The position numbers and the translations under genes are program-made. The notes below the pieces were generated by a model. The model did not search any database, was not told the DNA's origin, and saw only the letters and a list, made by a program, of their open reading frames with translations. A stretch of 64,000 nt of DNA from Caldimonas brevitalea (GTDB lineage Bacteria; Pseudomonadota; Gammaproteobacteria; Burkholderiales; Burkholderiaceae_C): positions 4,898,001 to 4,962,000 of the forward strand of contig NZ_CP011371.1 in assembly GCF_001017435.1 (NCBI RefSeq), given 5' to 3'. Shown piece by piece: positions 1-8,259 of this stretch. Every line of letters begins with the position of its first letter. Within the stretch, counting starts at the first letter, position 1.

Positions 1-1
1 C

Positions 2-586
2 ATGGCGAGCCCCCTCAGCACCTTGTTGACGCGGATCAGCCGATTGCCGCAAGTGACGATCGGCGAACTGCAGGGCCGCGCCCGTGGTGCCGGCAGCGAG
101 TTCCTGCTGGCGCTGGACATGCGATTCGCGTCGCGGGAACGTGGCCTCCTCGGGCAACCGGAAGCGGCGGTCGGTCTGCTGCCCGGGGCCGGGGGCACGG
201 TTCGGCTGGCGCAACTGCTGGGCCGCGCCCGTGCGCTGGAGGTGTGCCTGGGTTGCCACGACTTCGACGCTGAACTGGCCGAGCGCTACGGCTGGATCAA
301 CCGGGCCTTGCCCGACGCAGAGCTGCCAGCTTTCGTGGACGCGCTGGCGCGCCGCATCGCCGGTTTCCCGGCGAGCAGCATCACCCATGTCAAAGCGGTC
401 GTCAACAAGGTGACGGAACCCGATCCCCAAGCGTTGATCGAAGAATCTCAGCGTTTCGTCGGCAACATGTATTCGGACGAAACCCTGAAGCGCGTGGCAT
501 GGATGGTCGAGCAGACCAACAAGAGCGGCAGCACCATGGAGATGAACATGGGGCCGCTGCTCGATCGGTATCCCGCCGAGATCTGA
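2..586 (+). CDS. Enoyl-CoA hydratase/isomerase family protein, 5' truncated by window edge
   Basis: The 194 readable residues are the C-terminal two thirds of a crotonase-fold protein, which normally has about 260-290 residues. The oxyanion-hole stretch (RGAGSEFLLALDMRFAS) and the catalytic-loop pattern (GQPEAAVGLLPGAGGTVRL) are both present. The family adds water across, or isomerises, the double bond of acyl-CoA thioesters in the cytoplasm. The ATG at the first readable codon is unlikely to be the true start, because the fold needs about 70 more N-terminal residues. A strong hairpin terminator follows the stop. Substrate cannot be told from the sequence. Confidence 0.85.
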   Translation: MASPLSTLLTRISRLPQVTIGELQGRARGAGSEFLLALDMRFASRERGLLGQPEAAVGLLPGAGGTVRLAQLLGRARALEVCLGCHDFDAELAERYGWINRALPDAELPAFVDALARRIAGFPASSITHVKAVVNKVTEPDPQALIEESQRFVGNMYSDETLKRVAWMVEQTNKSGSTMEMNMGPLLDRYPAEI

Positions 587-632
587 CGCCTGCTTCGCTC
601 GGGCCCACGCCCGAAGGTGCATCATCCGACGA

Positions 633-660
633 CGCCCAACCGGCCCCGGTTGGGCGTTTT
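633..660 (+). terminator. Rho-independent terminator after the hydratase gene
   Basis: An 11-bp perfect inverted repeat (CGCCCAACCGG / CCGGTTGGGCG) with a 2-nt spacer is followed directly by TTTT. It lies 47 bases after the stop codon. Confidence 0.85.
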
Positions 661-684
661 GCGTTGTGAGTTTTGCGTTGTGAG
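657..684. repeat. Tandem duplication of 14 bp
   Basis: TTTTGCGTTGTGAG occurs twice in perfect tandem. The first copy begins in the T-run of the terminator, so a duplication has extended the terminator tail. Confidence 0.8.
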
Positions 685-991
685 TTCAGTGCAACGGTGC
701 GAGGGTCGAAACCGACCGAGCCGCTCGGCTCACAGCCTCCTCGCCCGGCGCTTCTGATTTCAGGCCGTCGCTTCGCATTCGCGCCGCGGCCCCCCGGCGT
801 TCTTCGAGAAAGTGAAGTCATCTGACAAAGCCGACAGGTTGAGTGCCGGCCCGCTTCACCTGGGGCCGCGCCGGCATTTGCCACGACACCAGGGGCCTTG
901 AGCCGTGCGCGACAGCTCGCTCGCCGGGCACCGGCTCCAACATCCGCTGCAAGCGGACGGCTGCGTCATCACCCAACCCTCCGGAGGAAAG
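685..991. other. Non-coding gap before the orphan gene
   Basis: No convincing coding frame is seen. The gap ends with a strong ribosome-binding site (CCGGAGGAAA) five bases before the ATG at 992. A promoter is presumably here, but no clear -35/-10 pair stands out. Confidence 0.4.
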
Positions 992-2251
992 ATGCAGAGC
1001 GTCAGCTTCAGTCCCGCCCCACTCGCCATCCTTGCGCAGCAGCAGCCGTGCCAGCCCAAAACCCAGCAAAGTGCGCTGACGCCCGAGATCCAGGCCGCGC
1101 TGAGTTTCCTGATGCTGGCGGTGGCTCAGCAACTCGCCGGCAGGCTCAAGCAATCGAGCCAGGCACAGCAGCAGCCGCAAGGGGGCAATCCCCTGGCCTT
1201 CGCGCCATTGCTGGCACCGCTCCTCCTCGCCGGGGCAGCCAACGCCCACAGTTCTTCCGGGCAAACCGGACCCGGCTCGAACGTGGGATGCGAAGGACCG
1301 ACGCAGAGCAAGGTGCAGACGAGCAACGGCGAGTCCTCTGCAAGCGGCCCGCCGGCAGGCTCCCCCTCCGGCGTGCCGGGGGCGCCCGACAAGGTGCCCC
1401 AGCGCAACGACAAACCAGCCGGCAACCACAGCGTCGACGACTACCTCAATGCGAACAACGGCCTGCTGCGCAACCTCGGCAACCAGGAGGGCGTGAAAGA
1501 CAAGCTCAAGGAGCGCTATGGCAACTGGGAGGACCCCAACCGCAGCGAGGCGGAGCGCAAACAGTCGGCCTACAACGCGTCGCGGCACGTCGGCACCATC
1601 AAGCACAAGCAAGCCTGGGACGGCACGGACCGTGGTGACGTGACGACCAACGGCAAGATGGAAGGTGCGACGAAGGACCGCGAGATCCGCGCCGGCACCG
1701 AGATGGCCGCACTGAAGGATTCTCTGAAGGGGACCGGTGCGGAGCAGGACAAGAACACCAACGACATCCTCGGCAACCCCAATCTCGCCAAGACCAAAGA
1801 CAAGCACGTGCGCAAGAACGGCACCAACCGCGACAACGCGGAGGTGATCGCGCGGGACATCGGGCAAGGCTTCCTGAAAGGCCTCTCGGTGGTCTTCGGT
1901 GGCGTGGCGAGCTTGGTGAGCAAGACGCTGGGCCGCATCCCGGGTCTCGGCAAGCTGTTGGCCGCACCCACCGACGCCTTGTTCGGCACCCTTTCCAACT
2001 ACACCAAGGCCGGTTCCGAGATCGTGGGCAAAGACCTGACCGGACAGGAGAAGCAGGACGTGCTGGACACCGCCGGGCGTAAGTCCGCCGGCAATGCCGC
2101 GGGGGCTTTCGTCAAGATCGTCGATCCGACCGGCGCCCTCGCCGGGGTCGTCGACAACGCCGTGCAGCATGCGATCGACCCTGAGAAAGTGGCCCTCGAT
2201 CCGGGCAAGGGAGCGCTGGACGGTCTCGACCGGACCGGCCGTCTCGTGTAG
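992..2251 (+). CDS. Orphan protein of 419 residues, possibly secreted or membrane-interacting
   Basis: I do not recognise a family. The ATG at 992 is chosen over the longer frame start at 905 because GGAGG sits just upstream. The first ~50 residues are Gln-rich. Two hydrophobic stretches follow (around residues 30-45 and 65-80), then a Ser/Gly/Pro-rich linker. The middle is hydrophilic and rich in Lys, Asp and Asn. A hydrophobic, Gly-rich segment near residues 290-335 (GLSVVFGGVASLVSKTLG) could insert into a membrane. No N-terminal signal peptide is evident. The arrangement recalls effectors or translocators exported by specialised secretion systems, but that is only inference. The gene stands alone between the terminator and a DUF3592 gene. 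Confidence 0.55.
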   Translation: MQSVSFSPAPLAILAQQQPCQPKTQQSALTPEIQAALSFLMLAVAQQLAGRLKQSSQAQQQPQGGNPLAFAPLLAPLLLAGAANAHSSSGQTGPGSNVGCEGPTQSKVQTSNGESSASGPPAGSPSGVPGAPDKVPQRNDKPAGNHSVDDYLNANNGLLRNLGNQEGVKDKLKERYGNWEDPNRSEAERKQSAYNASRHVGTIKHKQAWDGTDRGDVTTNGKMEGATKDREIRAGTEMAALKDSLKGTGAEQDKNTNDILGNPNLAKTKDKHVRKNGTNRDNAEVIARDIGQGFLKGLSVVFGGVASLVSKTLGRIPGLGKLLAAPTDALFGTLSNYTKAGSEIVGKDLTGQEKQDVLDTAGRKSAGNAAGAFVKIVDPTGALAGVVDNAVQHAIDPEKVALDPGKGALDGLDRTGRLV

Positions 2252-2620
2252 GACCGACGGGTGTGAGCAGGCGGCGTAGACGCCGGCCCAGCAGGTCGAG
2301 CGGGGCGCACCGGCAAACGGCGGCAGCCGGCGCCGGTGGCTCCGAGCGGCCCTTGCGGACCGGCGGCGGCACTTCCAGTGTTGGCGATGCCAGCGACGCG
2401 GCACTCTTCGCACAAGGTCCGCCAGCTTTCCATCCATCACCGACTGGCTGCCATTCGAGGGAGCCGCGGCGCCAGATCCTTCACGACTGCCGCCATTTCA
2501 TCCCAGCCCAGTGCGACGGCTCATGAGACAGTGCGAGGCAGATCTGTGACCTCCTGCTTGCTTCCATGTCTCGAAAAACCCGCCGTCAGCGGCCCCCTAA
2601 GGTGAGCGAGGGCTCGACCT
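2252..2620. other. Non-coding gap
   Basis: Short frames here have no protein-like features. I see no clear terminator or promoter. Confidence 0.35.
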
Positions 2621-2660
2621 ATGCCCTCCTTTTTTTGGGCCCTTCATCATCGGTCTTGGC

Positions 2661-3077
2661 TTGTACTTGTGCGCCTTGGCCAGCCCGGACGTGCGCGATA
2701 CGTGGTTGCTAGAGGCGGAAGCACGCCGCGCAACGGGGACAGTGGTCGCGATGCAGATGCGCGGAGGCGGCCGCAAGAGGAAGCTGACCTATGTACCGAC
2801 CATCGAGTATGACGCTGGCGGGCAGATGCGCCGGTTCACACCAAGCGGGGTCAGCTCGACGAAGCCGTACCAGGTTGGAGAGCGATGGCCGGTTCTCTAC
2901 CGTCCAGCCACGCCCACGACACGCATCCTCGAAGACGTGGAGCGACGCATGCCGCTGTGGGTCCTGCCGTCGACGTTCGTCGTCTTCTCGCTCGGCATTG
3001 CTGTCGCTGGCGCACTGATGCTGCGCCACGGGGTGCGGCAGTTCAAGCTGCTGATGAAGACACCCCAGCACTATTGA
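2661..3077 (+). CDS. DUF3592 membrane protein with an apparent N-terminal frameshift
   Basis: The readable protein has the DUF3592 pattern: ATGTVV, a basic strand, TIEYDAGGQMRRF, the block YQVGERWPVLYRP, then a C-terminal membrane helix (LPSTFVVFSLGIAVAGALML). Family members usually also have an N-terminal helix beginning M-x-x-FFG. Here that helix is split between frames: an ATG at 2621 opens MPSFF, then a run of seven T (2630-2636) shifts the frame. Removing one T gives a continuous MPSFFGPFIIGLGLYLCALA joined to this frame. The annotated TTG start at 2661 is therefore only formal. The gene is either a recent frameshift mutant, a sequencing error, or uses slippage. Function of the family is unknown. 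Confidence 0.6.
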   Translation: MYLCALASPDVRDTWLLEAEARRATGTVVAMQMRGGGRKRKLTYVPTIEYDAGGQMRRFTPSGVSSTKPYQVGERWPVLYRPATPTTRILEDVERRMPLWVLPSTFVVFSLGIAVAGALMLRHGVRQFKLLMKTPQHY

Positions 3078-3245
3078 GGTGGCCGTGCGCAGCGTTGAAT
3101 CGACCATTTCGAAGTCATCGGAATGTCGATGAGGGGTCCACGCAGACCGTCTGCGCGGCCACAGGTCCTCATCTGTCTTGTCATGGTCTGCCGGCCTCCG
3201 TCCGGCCCCGGTCATCCACCCCCTGCACGATGACAGGCTGAAAGT

Positions 3246-3275
3246 TGTCACCTTTCGGATGCTGCTGCGTCTAAT
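3246..3275 (+). promoter_or_regulatory. ECF-type promoter, duplicated copy
   Basis: TGTCACCTTTCG (from 3246) and CGTCTAAT (3268-3275) match, base for base at the key positions, the promoter of the ECF sigma gene on the other strand (5819-5848). It now lies in front of a sigma gene remnant. ECF sigma factors commonly drive their own promoters, so this copy may still respond to the intact sigma factor. Confidence 0.5.
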
Positions 3276-3295
3276 GACCATCGCTGCTGGCAAAA

Positions 3296-3480
3296 CTCGT
3301 TGTGCCAGCCGAAAGGCCACGCTGATGCCCATGCCGCCTTGCCGACCACCTCCCACGCCTGCACCGAGCTCGAACTCGGGCTGCCGGTGCTTCCAGCCGA
3401 CGCCTCCGAGGCGTAGGACGTGTTACAGCAGGCTGCCGCACCGCTGGCCATGCTGCAGGCCTGCGGGCTGATGCCGCGGC
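3296..3480 (+). pseudogene. Decayed remnant of an ECF sigma factor gene (N-terminus)
   Basis: This stretch aligns with the first part of the intact ECF gene on the minus strand (5780 downward). Shared blocks include the leader (CAGCCGAAA versus CAAGCCGAAA), GCCGCCTTGCC, ACCTCC-ACGCC-GCACCGA, CGAACTCG and TCGGTGCT-like sequence. About 70 bp are then missing. Homology resumes at the DAEAQDVVQEA codons, where the Gln codon has become TAG (3413-3415). The frame is broken, so no sigma protein can be made. Similarity continues upstream through the promoter, showing a duplicated promoter-gene unit in inverted orientation. Confidence 0.7.
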
Positions 3481-3523
3481 ACTGCCAGCGTCCCACCTTC
3501 CCCACTCTTCAGCTCAACAGGAG

Positions 3524-4879
3524 ATGACCATGACAGGTCAGGGTACCCCTTTGCCGATCGATTCCTTTCCTTCTCACCGCGCCGTGCCGCTGCGCGGCTC
3601 AGGCCCGCCGCCCGTGTCTGCCAAGACGCCCCTCCCCTCCATCGGTGACATCGCCCATGCTCCTTCCAGGCCTCAGTCGACCCTGCGGTCCGTCAAGGCG
3701 CCCGCGGCCGCGCTGGCATGCGCGTTGGGGCTCGCCGCGTGCGGCGGCTCTGACAGCTCGGCCCCCCAGAGCGACCCGGGCCCCGTGGCAGAGGGCCGGC
3801 AAACCTTCCGCCACGACACCTTCGGCAACGAAGCCCACTGGACCGGCGTCCTGAAGCTGCACCAGGTGATCGAATCGGCGGTGGACCCGAAGACCGCCCT
3901 GTCGGTCGGACTGAAGGTGGACGCCGACGCGGTGCCATCGGCGGTGCTGCAGGCGATCCGCAACGGCACGGCCGACCTCGACAGCCCGGCCACCACCCTG
4001 GCCCTGATCCAGGCCGATGCGGTGGTGGGCGTGAAGGGCACCGTGCAGACCATTGACGGCGTGCAGCGGCTGACACGGGTCGGCATCACCTGCGCGCTGT
4101 GCCATTCCACCGTGGACGACTCGGTGACCCAGGGCATCGGCCGGCGCCTCGACGGCTGGCCCAACCGGGACCTGGACCCGGGCGCCATCATCGCGCTCTC
4201 ACCCGCGCTCGACGAGGTGACCAAGGCGGTCTACCGCTCCTGGGGGCCAGGTCGCTACGACGCCCGTTTCAACATGGACGGGCAGAACAAGCCCGTCGTC
4301 ATTCCGCCGGCCTACGGCCTGGCCGACATACACCGCATCACCTTCACCGGGGATGGGGACAGCATTGCCTACTGGAACCGCTATGTCGCCGTGACCCAGA
4401 TGGGGGGCCTCGGCAGCTTCTCCGAGCCGCGCTTGGCGGTGAACGTCCGTCACGGCACCGAAGACCGGGTCGACGCCAAGCTGGATGCCTTGCAGGCCTA
4501 TCAGCTTTCCCTGACAGCACCCAAGGCGCCTGCCGGCAGCTTCGACTCGGCCGCGGCGGCCCGTGGACGGGTGCTGTTCGCCGGCAAAGCGATGTGCATC
4601 ACCTGCCACAGCGGCGACACCTTCACCGATGCCAACGAGCGCCTGCACCCGCTGACCGCGTCGATGGCCGAGCCGGAGACACCGAGCTACGCCTCGCGCT
4701 CGGCCACCAAGCTGTACCGCACCAGTCCGCTCAAGGGGGTGTGGCAGCACCCGCCGTATTTCCACGATGGCTCGTCACCGACGCTCGAACATGTGGTGGA
4801 ACGCTATAACGAGCGGCAGCAGCTGCAGCTCTCGCCGCAGGAAGTGCAGGACGTGGCGCAGTACTTGAAATCGCTTTGA
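3524..4879 (+). CDS. Dihaem cytochrome c lipoprotein, cytochrome-c-peroxidase-like
   Basis: A 451-residue exported cytochrome. A good ribosome-binding site (CAGGAG) precedes the ATG at 3524. The start region is long and low-complexity; the real secretion signal is around residues 55-73, where LGLAAC forms a lipobox, so an internal start is possible. Two haem-binding motifs occur, CALCH (about residue 190) and CITCH (about 360). The C-terminal part (GVWQHPPYFHDGSSPTLEHVV) matches the di-haem cytochrome c peroxidase/MauG-type C-terminal haem domain. It probably acts in electron transfer or peroxide metabolism at the periplasmic face. It lies just downstream of the dead ECF copy and converges on the live ECF gene. 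Confidence 0.7.
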   Translation: MTMTGQGTPLPIDSFPSHRAVPLRGSGPPPVSAKTPLPSIGDIAHAPSRPQSTLRSVKAPAAALACALGLAACGGSDSSAPQSDPGPVAEGRQTFRHDTFGNEAHWTGVLKLHQVIESAVDPKTALSVGLKVDADAVPSAVLQAIRNGTADLDSPATTLALIQADAVVGVKGTVQTIDGVQRLTRVGITCALCHSTVDDSVTQGIGRRLDGWPNRDLDPGAIIALSPALDEVTKAVYRSWGPGRYDARFNMDGQNKPVVIPPAYGLADIHRITFTGDGDSIAYWNRYVAVTQMGGLGSFSEPRLAVNVRHGTEDRVDAKLDALQAYQLSLTAPKAPAGSFDSAAAARGRVLFAGKAMCITCHSGDTFTDANERLHPLTASMAEPETPSYASRSATKLYRTSPLKGVWQHPPYFHDGSSPTLEHVVERYNERQQLQLSPQEVQDVAQYLKSL

Positions 4880-4994
4880 GCTTCCCGGGCCGCTGTCTGC
4901 CGCGAGTCGGCGTGCGGTGTACGGTCAGACATGCCCGTGGAAGTTCCGCCGCGGGCCTCGCCAGCGCGGCGCGCGCGAGTGCCCGTGCCCTGGA

Positions 4995-5780
4995 TCACAG
5001 GCGCGTCGGCCTGCTCCGGGACAACGGGTCGGTCTCACCGGGAGGGGTCCCAAGGAGAAGCAATGGGGTTCGGTGCGCCCGGATCAGCCCACGTGCGTGC
5101 AGTTCGGCCAGCACGGTGGCCACCACGGCATCGCACCGCTCGCCAGCGAAGGTATGCACCCGCTGTGCGGCGACCCCGACCTCGGCGCCCAGTTCGCTGC
5201 GTAACATCGCGCGGGCCCGCAGAAACCGGGTCTTCACGACGTCGGGCGTCACGGCGAGGGTTTCGGCCGCTTCTTCCACGCTGAGCTCTTCGACCGCCCT
5301 CAGCATGAACACGCTGCGGTAGATGGGCGGCAGCCGGTCGATCGCCTGCTCCAGCAGTCGGCGCACCTGGGCCTGCGCAGCCTGCTCCTCGGGGCCGGCC
5401 GGGCCGGCGCCCGTCTCGCTCAAGGTGCGTTCGGGGCCGTCTTCAAGCACTTCATCTGGGCTATCCATCTCGATCCATCGGCTTTTCTTGCGCTGAATGG
5501 ACACCGCGACGTTCATCGCAATGCGTGCCAGCCAGGTGGCCAGCGCCGACGCACCGCGCCAGCCCGCGATCGCCGTGAAGGCGCGCAAGTAGGCCTCCTG
5601 CACCACGTCTTGCGCCTCGGCGTCGTCTCCGACGATGCTGCGCGCAGTGCGGAACATCAGGCGGTTGTGGCGCCGCATGATGGCTTCGAAGGCGCAGGCG
5701 TCACCAGCCAGCACCGACTCCACGAGTTCGGCGTCGGTGCGGGCGTCGGAGGTGGGCAAGGCGGCGCGGGGCATCGACAT
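4995..5780 (-). CDS. ECF-family RNA polymerase sigma factor
   Basis: A 261-residue group IV sigma factor. Region 2 is clear (AFEAIMRRHNRLMFRTARSI, then DAEAQDVVQEAYLRAF and the -10 recognition WRGASALATWLARIAMN). Region 4 follows (IDRLPPIYRSVFMLR, LSVEEAAETLAVTPDVVKTR). A Pro/Gly/Glu-rich linker separates the two. The C-terminal tail of about 50 residues is longer than usual. The ATG at 5780 is preferred; TTG at 5795 is in frame. The gene has its own ECF-like promoter. A Ser/Thr kinase gene lies 125 bp upstream on the same strand; no anti-sigma gene is adjacent, so kinase control is plausible but inferred. Confidence 0.92.
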   Translation of the reverse strand: MSMPRAALPTSDARTDAELVESVLAGDACAFEAIMRRHNRLMFRTARSIVGDDAEAQDVVQEAYLRAFTAIAGWRGASALATWLARIAMNVAVSIQRKKSRWIEMDSPDEVLEDGPERTLSETGAGPAGPEEQAAQAQVRRLLEQAIDRLPPIYRSVFMLRAVEELSVEEAAETLAVTPDVVKTRFLRARAMLRSELGAEVGVAAQRVHTFAGERCDAVVATVLAELHARGLIRAHRTPLLLLGTPPGETDPLSRSRPTRL

Positions 5781-5818
5781 TTCGGCTTGAACCAACAGTT
5801 TCGTCAGCGGCGATGGAC

Positions 5819-5848
5819 ATTAGACGCGGCGGCGGGCGAAAGGTGACA
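5819..5848 (-). promoter_or_regulatory. Probable autoregulated ECF promoter
   Basis: Read on the minus strand: TGTCACCTTTCG (5837-5848) then CGTCTAAT (5819-5826), about 38 bases before the sigma ATG. The elements are the most conserved part of the duplicated unit at 3246-3275, which supports a functional promoter. Confidence 0.5.
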
Positions 5849-5905
5849 GTGCCTTCGCCGATCGCTCGGTCGACCTGGCTCGCAAGGGGCACTGGCCTTT
5901 CTAAC

Positions 5906-7351
5906 TCATCGCCCCCCGCACGACGGGCCGGCAGGAGGGGAGCACGACGTGCGGCCCTGTGCCAGATCCTCGCGCACCTCCCCACTGCCGGTCCGGTTGC
6001 GCTGCGCCGGGGGCAGACCGGAGACGGACACGTTCGCCAGCTGCCGCAAGGCGTCGAGACGCCTCTCGGCCCGTTCGCGCTGCTGCTGTGTCTCATAGGC
6101 TCGCTGCACCGCCGTGACCAAGATGCCCGCGCAGGCCGAGGCGCCGACCAGCGCCATGCCGAACGCCGCGCGGTGGCGCAGCAAGAATCGCCGGATGCGG
6201 TAGCCCCACCCGTCGCGTCGGGCGGACACCGGCAGCCGCGCCAGGCAGCGCAACACGTCGGCACCGAATTGCTCTGCCGTCGCATAACGTCGCACAGGCT
6301 CCTTGCGCAGGGCCATCAGGGCGATGGCATCGAGATCGCGCTGCAGCGAGGCTGGCAGGCGTGCGGGCGCGACGGCCACACTGGGCGGCAACGGGTCGCT
6401 GCGCCGGATCGCCTCGACCAGCTCGTGGTCGCTGCCGGACACCTCGGTCGAGTAGGGTGAAACCGCCCCCAGCAAGCGGTACAGCAACACGCCCAGCGAG
6501 TAGACATCGCTGGCCGTGGTGATGTCGCGGCATTCCACCTGCTCGGGGCTGGCATAGGCCAGCGTCGCCGCGCCCCCGGTGATCTCGCTCGTCGCGGCGC
6601 TCGGCTCGGTGTCCACCTGTTTGGCGACCCCGAAATCGAGCAGCTTGACGTCGCCCTGCGGGGTCACGAGCAGGTTGCTCGGCTTCAGGTCGCGATGCAC
6701 CACACCACGCCCGTGTGCAAAGTGAACCACGCGGCACACGCTGCAGAACAGGTGCAGACGCTGCTCGACCGGCAGTTGGTGCCGGTCGACGTACACGTCG
6801 ATCGGCTCGCCGTCGATCAACTCCATCACGAAGTAGGGCCAGCCGTCGTCGGTCACGCCGCTGTCCAACACCTTGGGCACCTGGGGATGGTCGAGCCGGG
6901 ACAGCAGGCGGCGCTCCGCCTGAAGGCGGGAGATGGACGCCTCTTGCTCGTCGCCGTCGCGTGCCAGCTTGATCGCGACCTGCTGCTCGTAGAGACCGTC
7001 CGCGCGTTCGGCTCGGTAGACCTCGCCCATACCGCCGCGCCCGATCAGCGCGACGATGCGGTATGGCCAGAACTGCTGCCCGATGCGCAGCACGCCGTCC
7101 GGCGCGTCGAGGGCCGGTGCCATTGCGACGGCCGCCGGAACCTGCGAGGCGCGACCCGGGGCTGTGGCTTCCATCATCGACCCCAGTTCCTCCGCCAGCA
7201 CGGCGTCCTCGGCCGCCACGCGGGTAACGAAGGCGCTCCATTGCGAAGGCGGCAGCGTCAGCGCGTCAGCCAGCAAGCTCTTCAGGCGCTGCCACCGAGC
7301 GGGGTCGAAATCTCCGGTAGGTTGCGCGTGACGAGTCTCGCTGGAGTGCAT
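5906..7351 (-). CDS. Serine/threonine protein kinase (PknB-like), membrane-anchored and C-terminally short
   Basis: A 481-residue kinase. After an ~85-residue N-terminal segment seen in proteobacterial kinases of this kind, the P-loop GRGGMGEV (104-111), VAIK lysine (128), catalytic HRDLKPSN (219-226) and DFG (239-241) are all intact, as is YASPEQ. One membrane helix follows (about 395-416). Relatives often continue with hundreds of residues of TPR repeats; here the protein ends about 65 residues after the helix in a Pro/Ser/Gly-rich tail, suggesting loss of the sensor part. ATG 7351 is preferred to the upstream in-frame start at 7390. It precedes the ECF sigma gene on the same strand and may control it. 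Confidence 0.88.
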   Translation of the reverse strand: MHSSETRHAQPTGDFDPARWQRLKSLLADALTLPPSQWSAFVTRVAAEDAVLAEELGSMMEATAPGRASQVPAAVAMAPALDAPDGVLRIGQQFWPYRIVALIGRGGMGEVYRAERADGLYEQQVAIKLARDGDEQEASISRLQAERRLLSRLDHPQVPKVLDSGVTDDGWPYFVMELIDGEPIDVYVDRHQLPVEQRLHLFCSVCRVVHFAHGRGVVHRDLKPSNLLVTPQGDVKLLDFGVAKQVDTEPSAATSEITGGAATLAYASPEQVECRDITTASDVYSLGVLLYRLLGAVSPYSTEVSGSDHELVEAIRRSDPLPPSVAVAPARLPASLQRDLDAIALMALRKEPVRRYATAEQFGADVLRCLARLPVSARRDGWGYRIRRFLLRHRAAFGMALVGASACAGILVTAVQRAYETQQQRERAERRLDALRQLANVSVSGLPPAQRNRTGSGEVREDLAQGRTSCSPPAGPSCGGR

Positions 7352-8259
7352 GGAGCGGTTTTTTGGGGCAGTGGGTCGGGGAACCGGCATCCCGAGGATC
7401 GGTTCAGCCGCGGGGGCAGCGGCTGCCCAACTCGCGATCCTGCTTTAGCTTAGGCGGGACTGGCTGCGGTACAACTACGCTGCTCCGTAGGCTGCCGGCC
7501 GCGGTGTCGCTTCTTTCGTCTGTACGACAGAGGCGGCTCGACGATGTGGGGTGGCCCTGCGGCACGCCCCGGGGCGTGAGGACGGTCCGGGTATGCGTAG
7601 TCCCCGCGGGCGGGGTTCAAGTTGCGGCGCCCATCCAACGCCGTCAAGGCATACGGGAAGTACACCCCGGGGCTGCCCTGAAAGCCACCGGGCGGCACCC
7701 CCTGTCCGGGCGTTGCCGCCCGGCGAGAAGCCTCCTATCCTGCGGCCCCAAAAGCCACACGGCCGCGACTGGAACGCGACCACCGCCGCGCACCCGCGGC
7801 GGACATCACCACGAGGACTGGGGGAGAGGGGAATGAACCGCACGCCTGCAGCGCCACCGCGCAAGGTAGCGCTCGCGTCGCAAGGCGGGGACGAGGCGGC
7901 GTCGGGGGACGCCCTCGTCGAGCCTACCGCGGACGGCACGCCGGTGCACCGGCCGCGGCCTGAGCGACGCCTCGCGGCAACCTTGGCGTACACAGTCCGC
8001 GCCGATGATCTGACCGGTCTGCGCGCTCGATGAGGCCCGGGTTGTTGTCGCCGGCCCTGTCCGTGGCCGTGCCGACCGCGCGTCACACCGGTCAGACCCA
8101 TGACACCGCCCCGGGGTTGCGCCGCGCGCGGCAAATCCTGCACCGCCACGATCCGGACAGCGTGTGGGCCACGACCACACGCTACAGGGTACCGTCCGCG
8201 ATGAACGACATGCGCACCACCACGCCGCGGCGGCGGCCGACCATCGAAGAAACGAGCGT
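7352..8259. other. Long intergenic region of about 900 bp
   Basis: No frame here looks convincingly coding. A minus-strand frame at 7450-7698 (82 codons, basic C-terminus, Pro/Gly/Tyr-rich) is the best candidate but lacks a good ribosome-binding site. The promoters of the kinase gene and the DUF2339 gene must lie in this divergent interval. Confidence 0.35.

Noticed and set aside
818..2440. Large minus-strand open frame opposite the orphan gene
   Set aside because: Antisense shadow of a GC-rich coding region; low-complexity Arg/Gly/Val composition, no ribosome-binding site, and the plus strand has a well-placed start.
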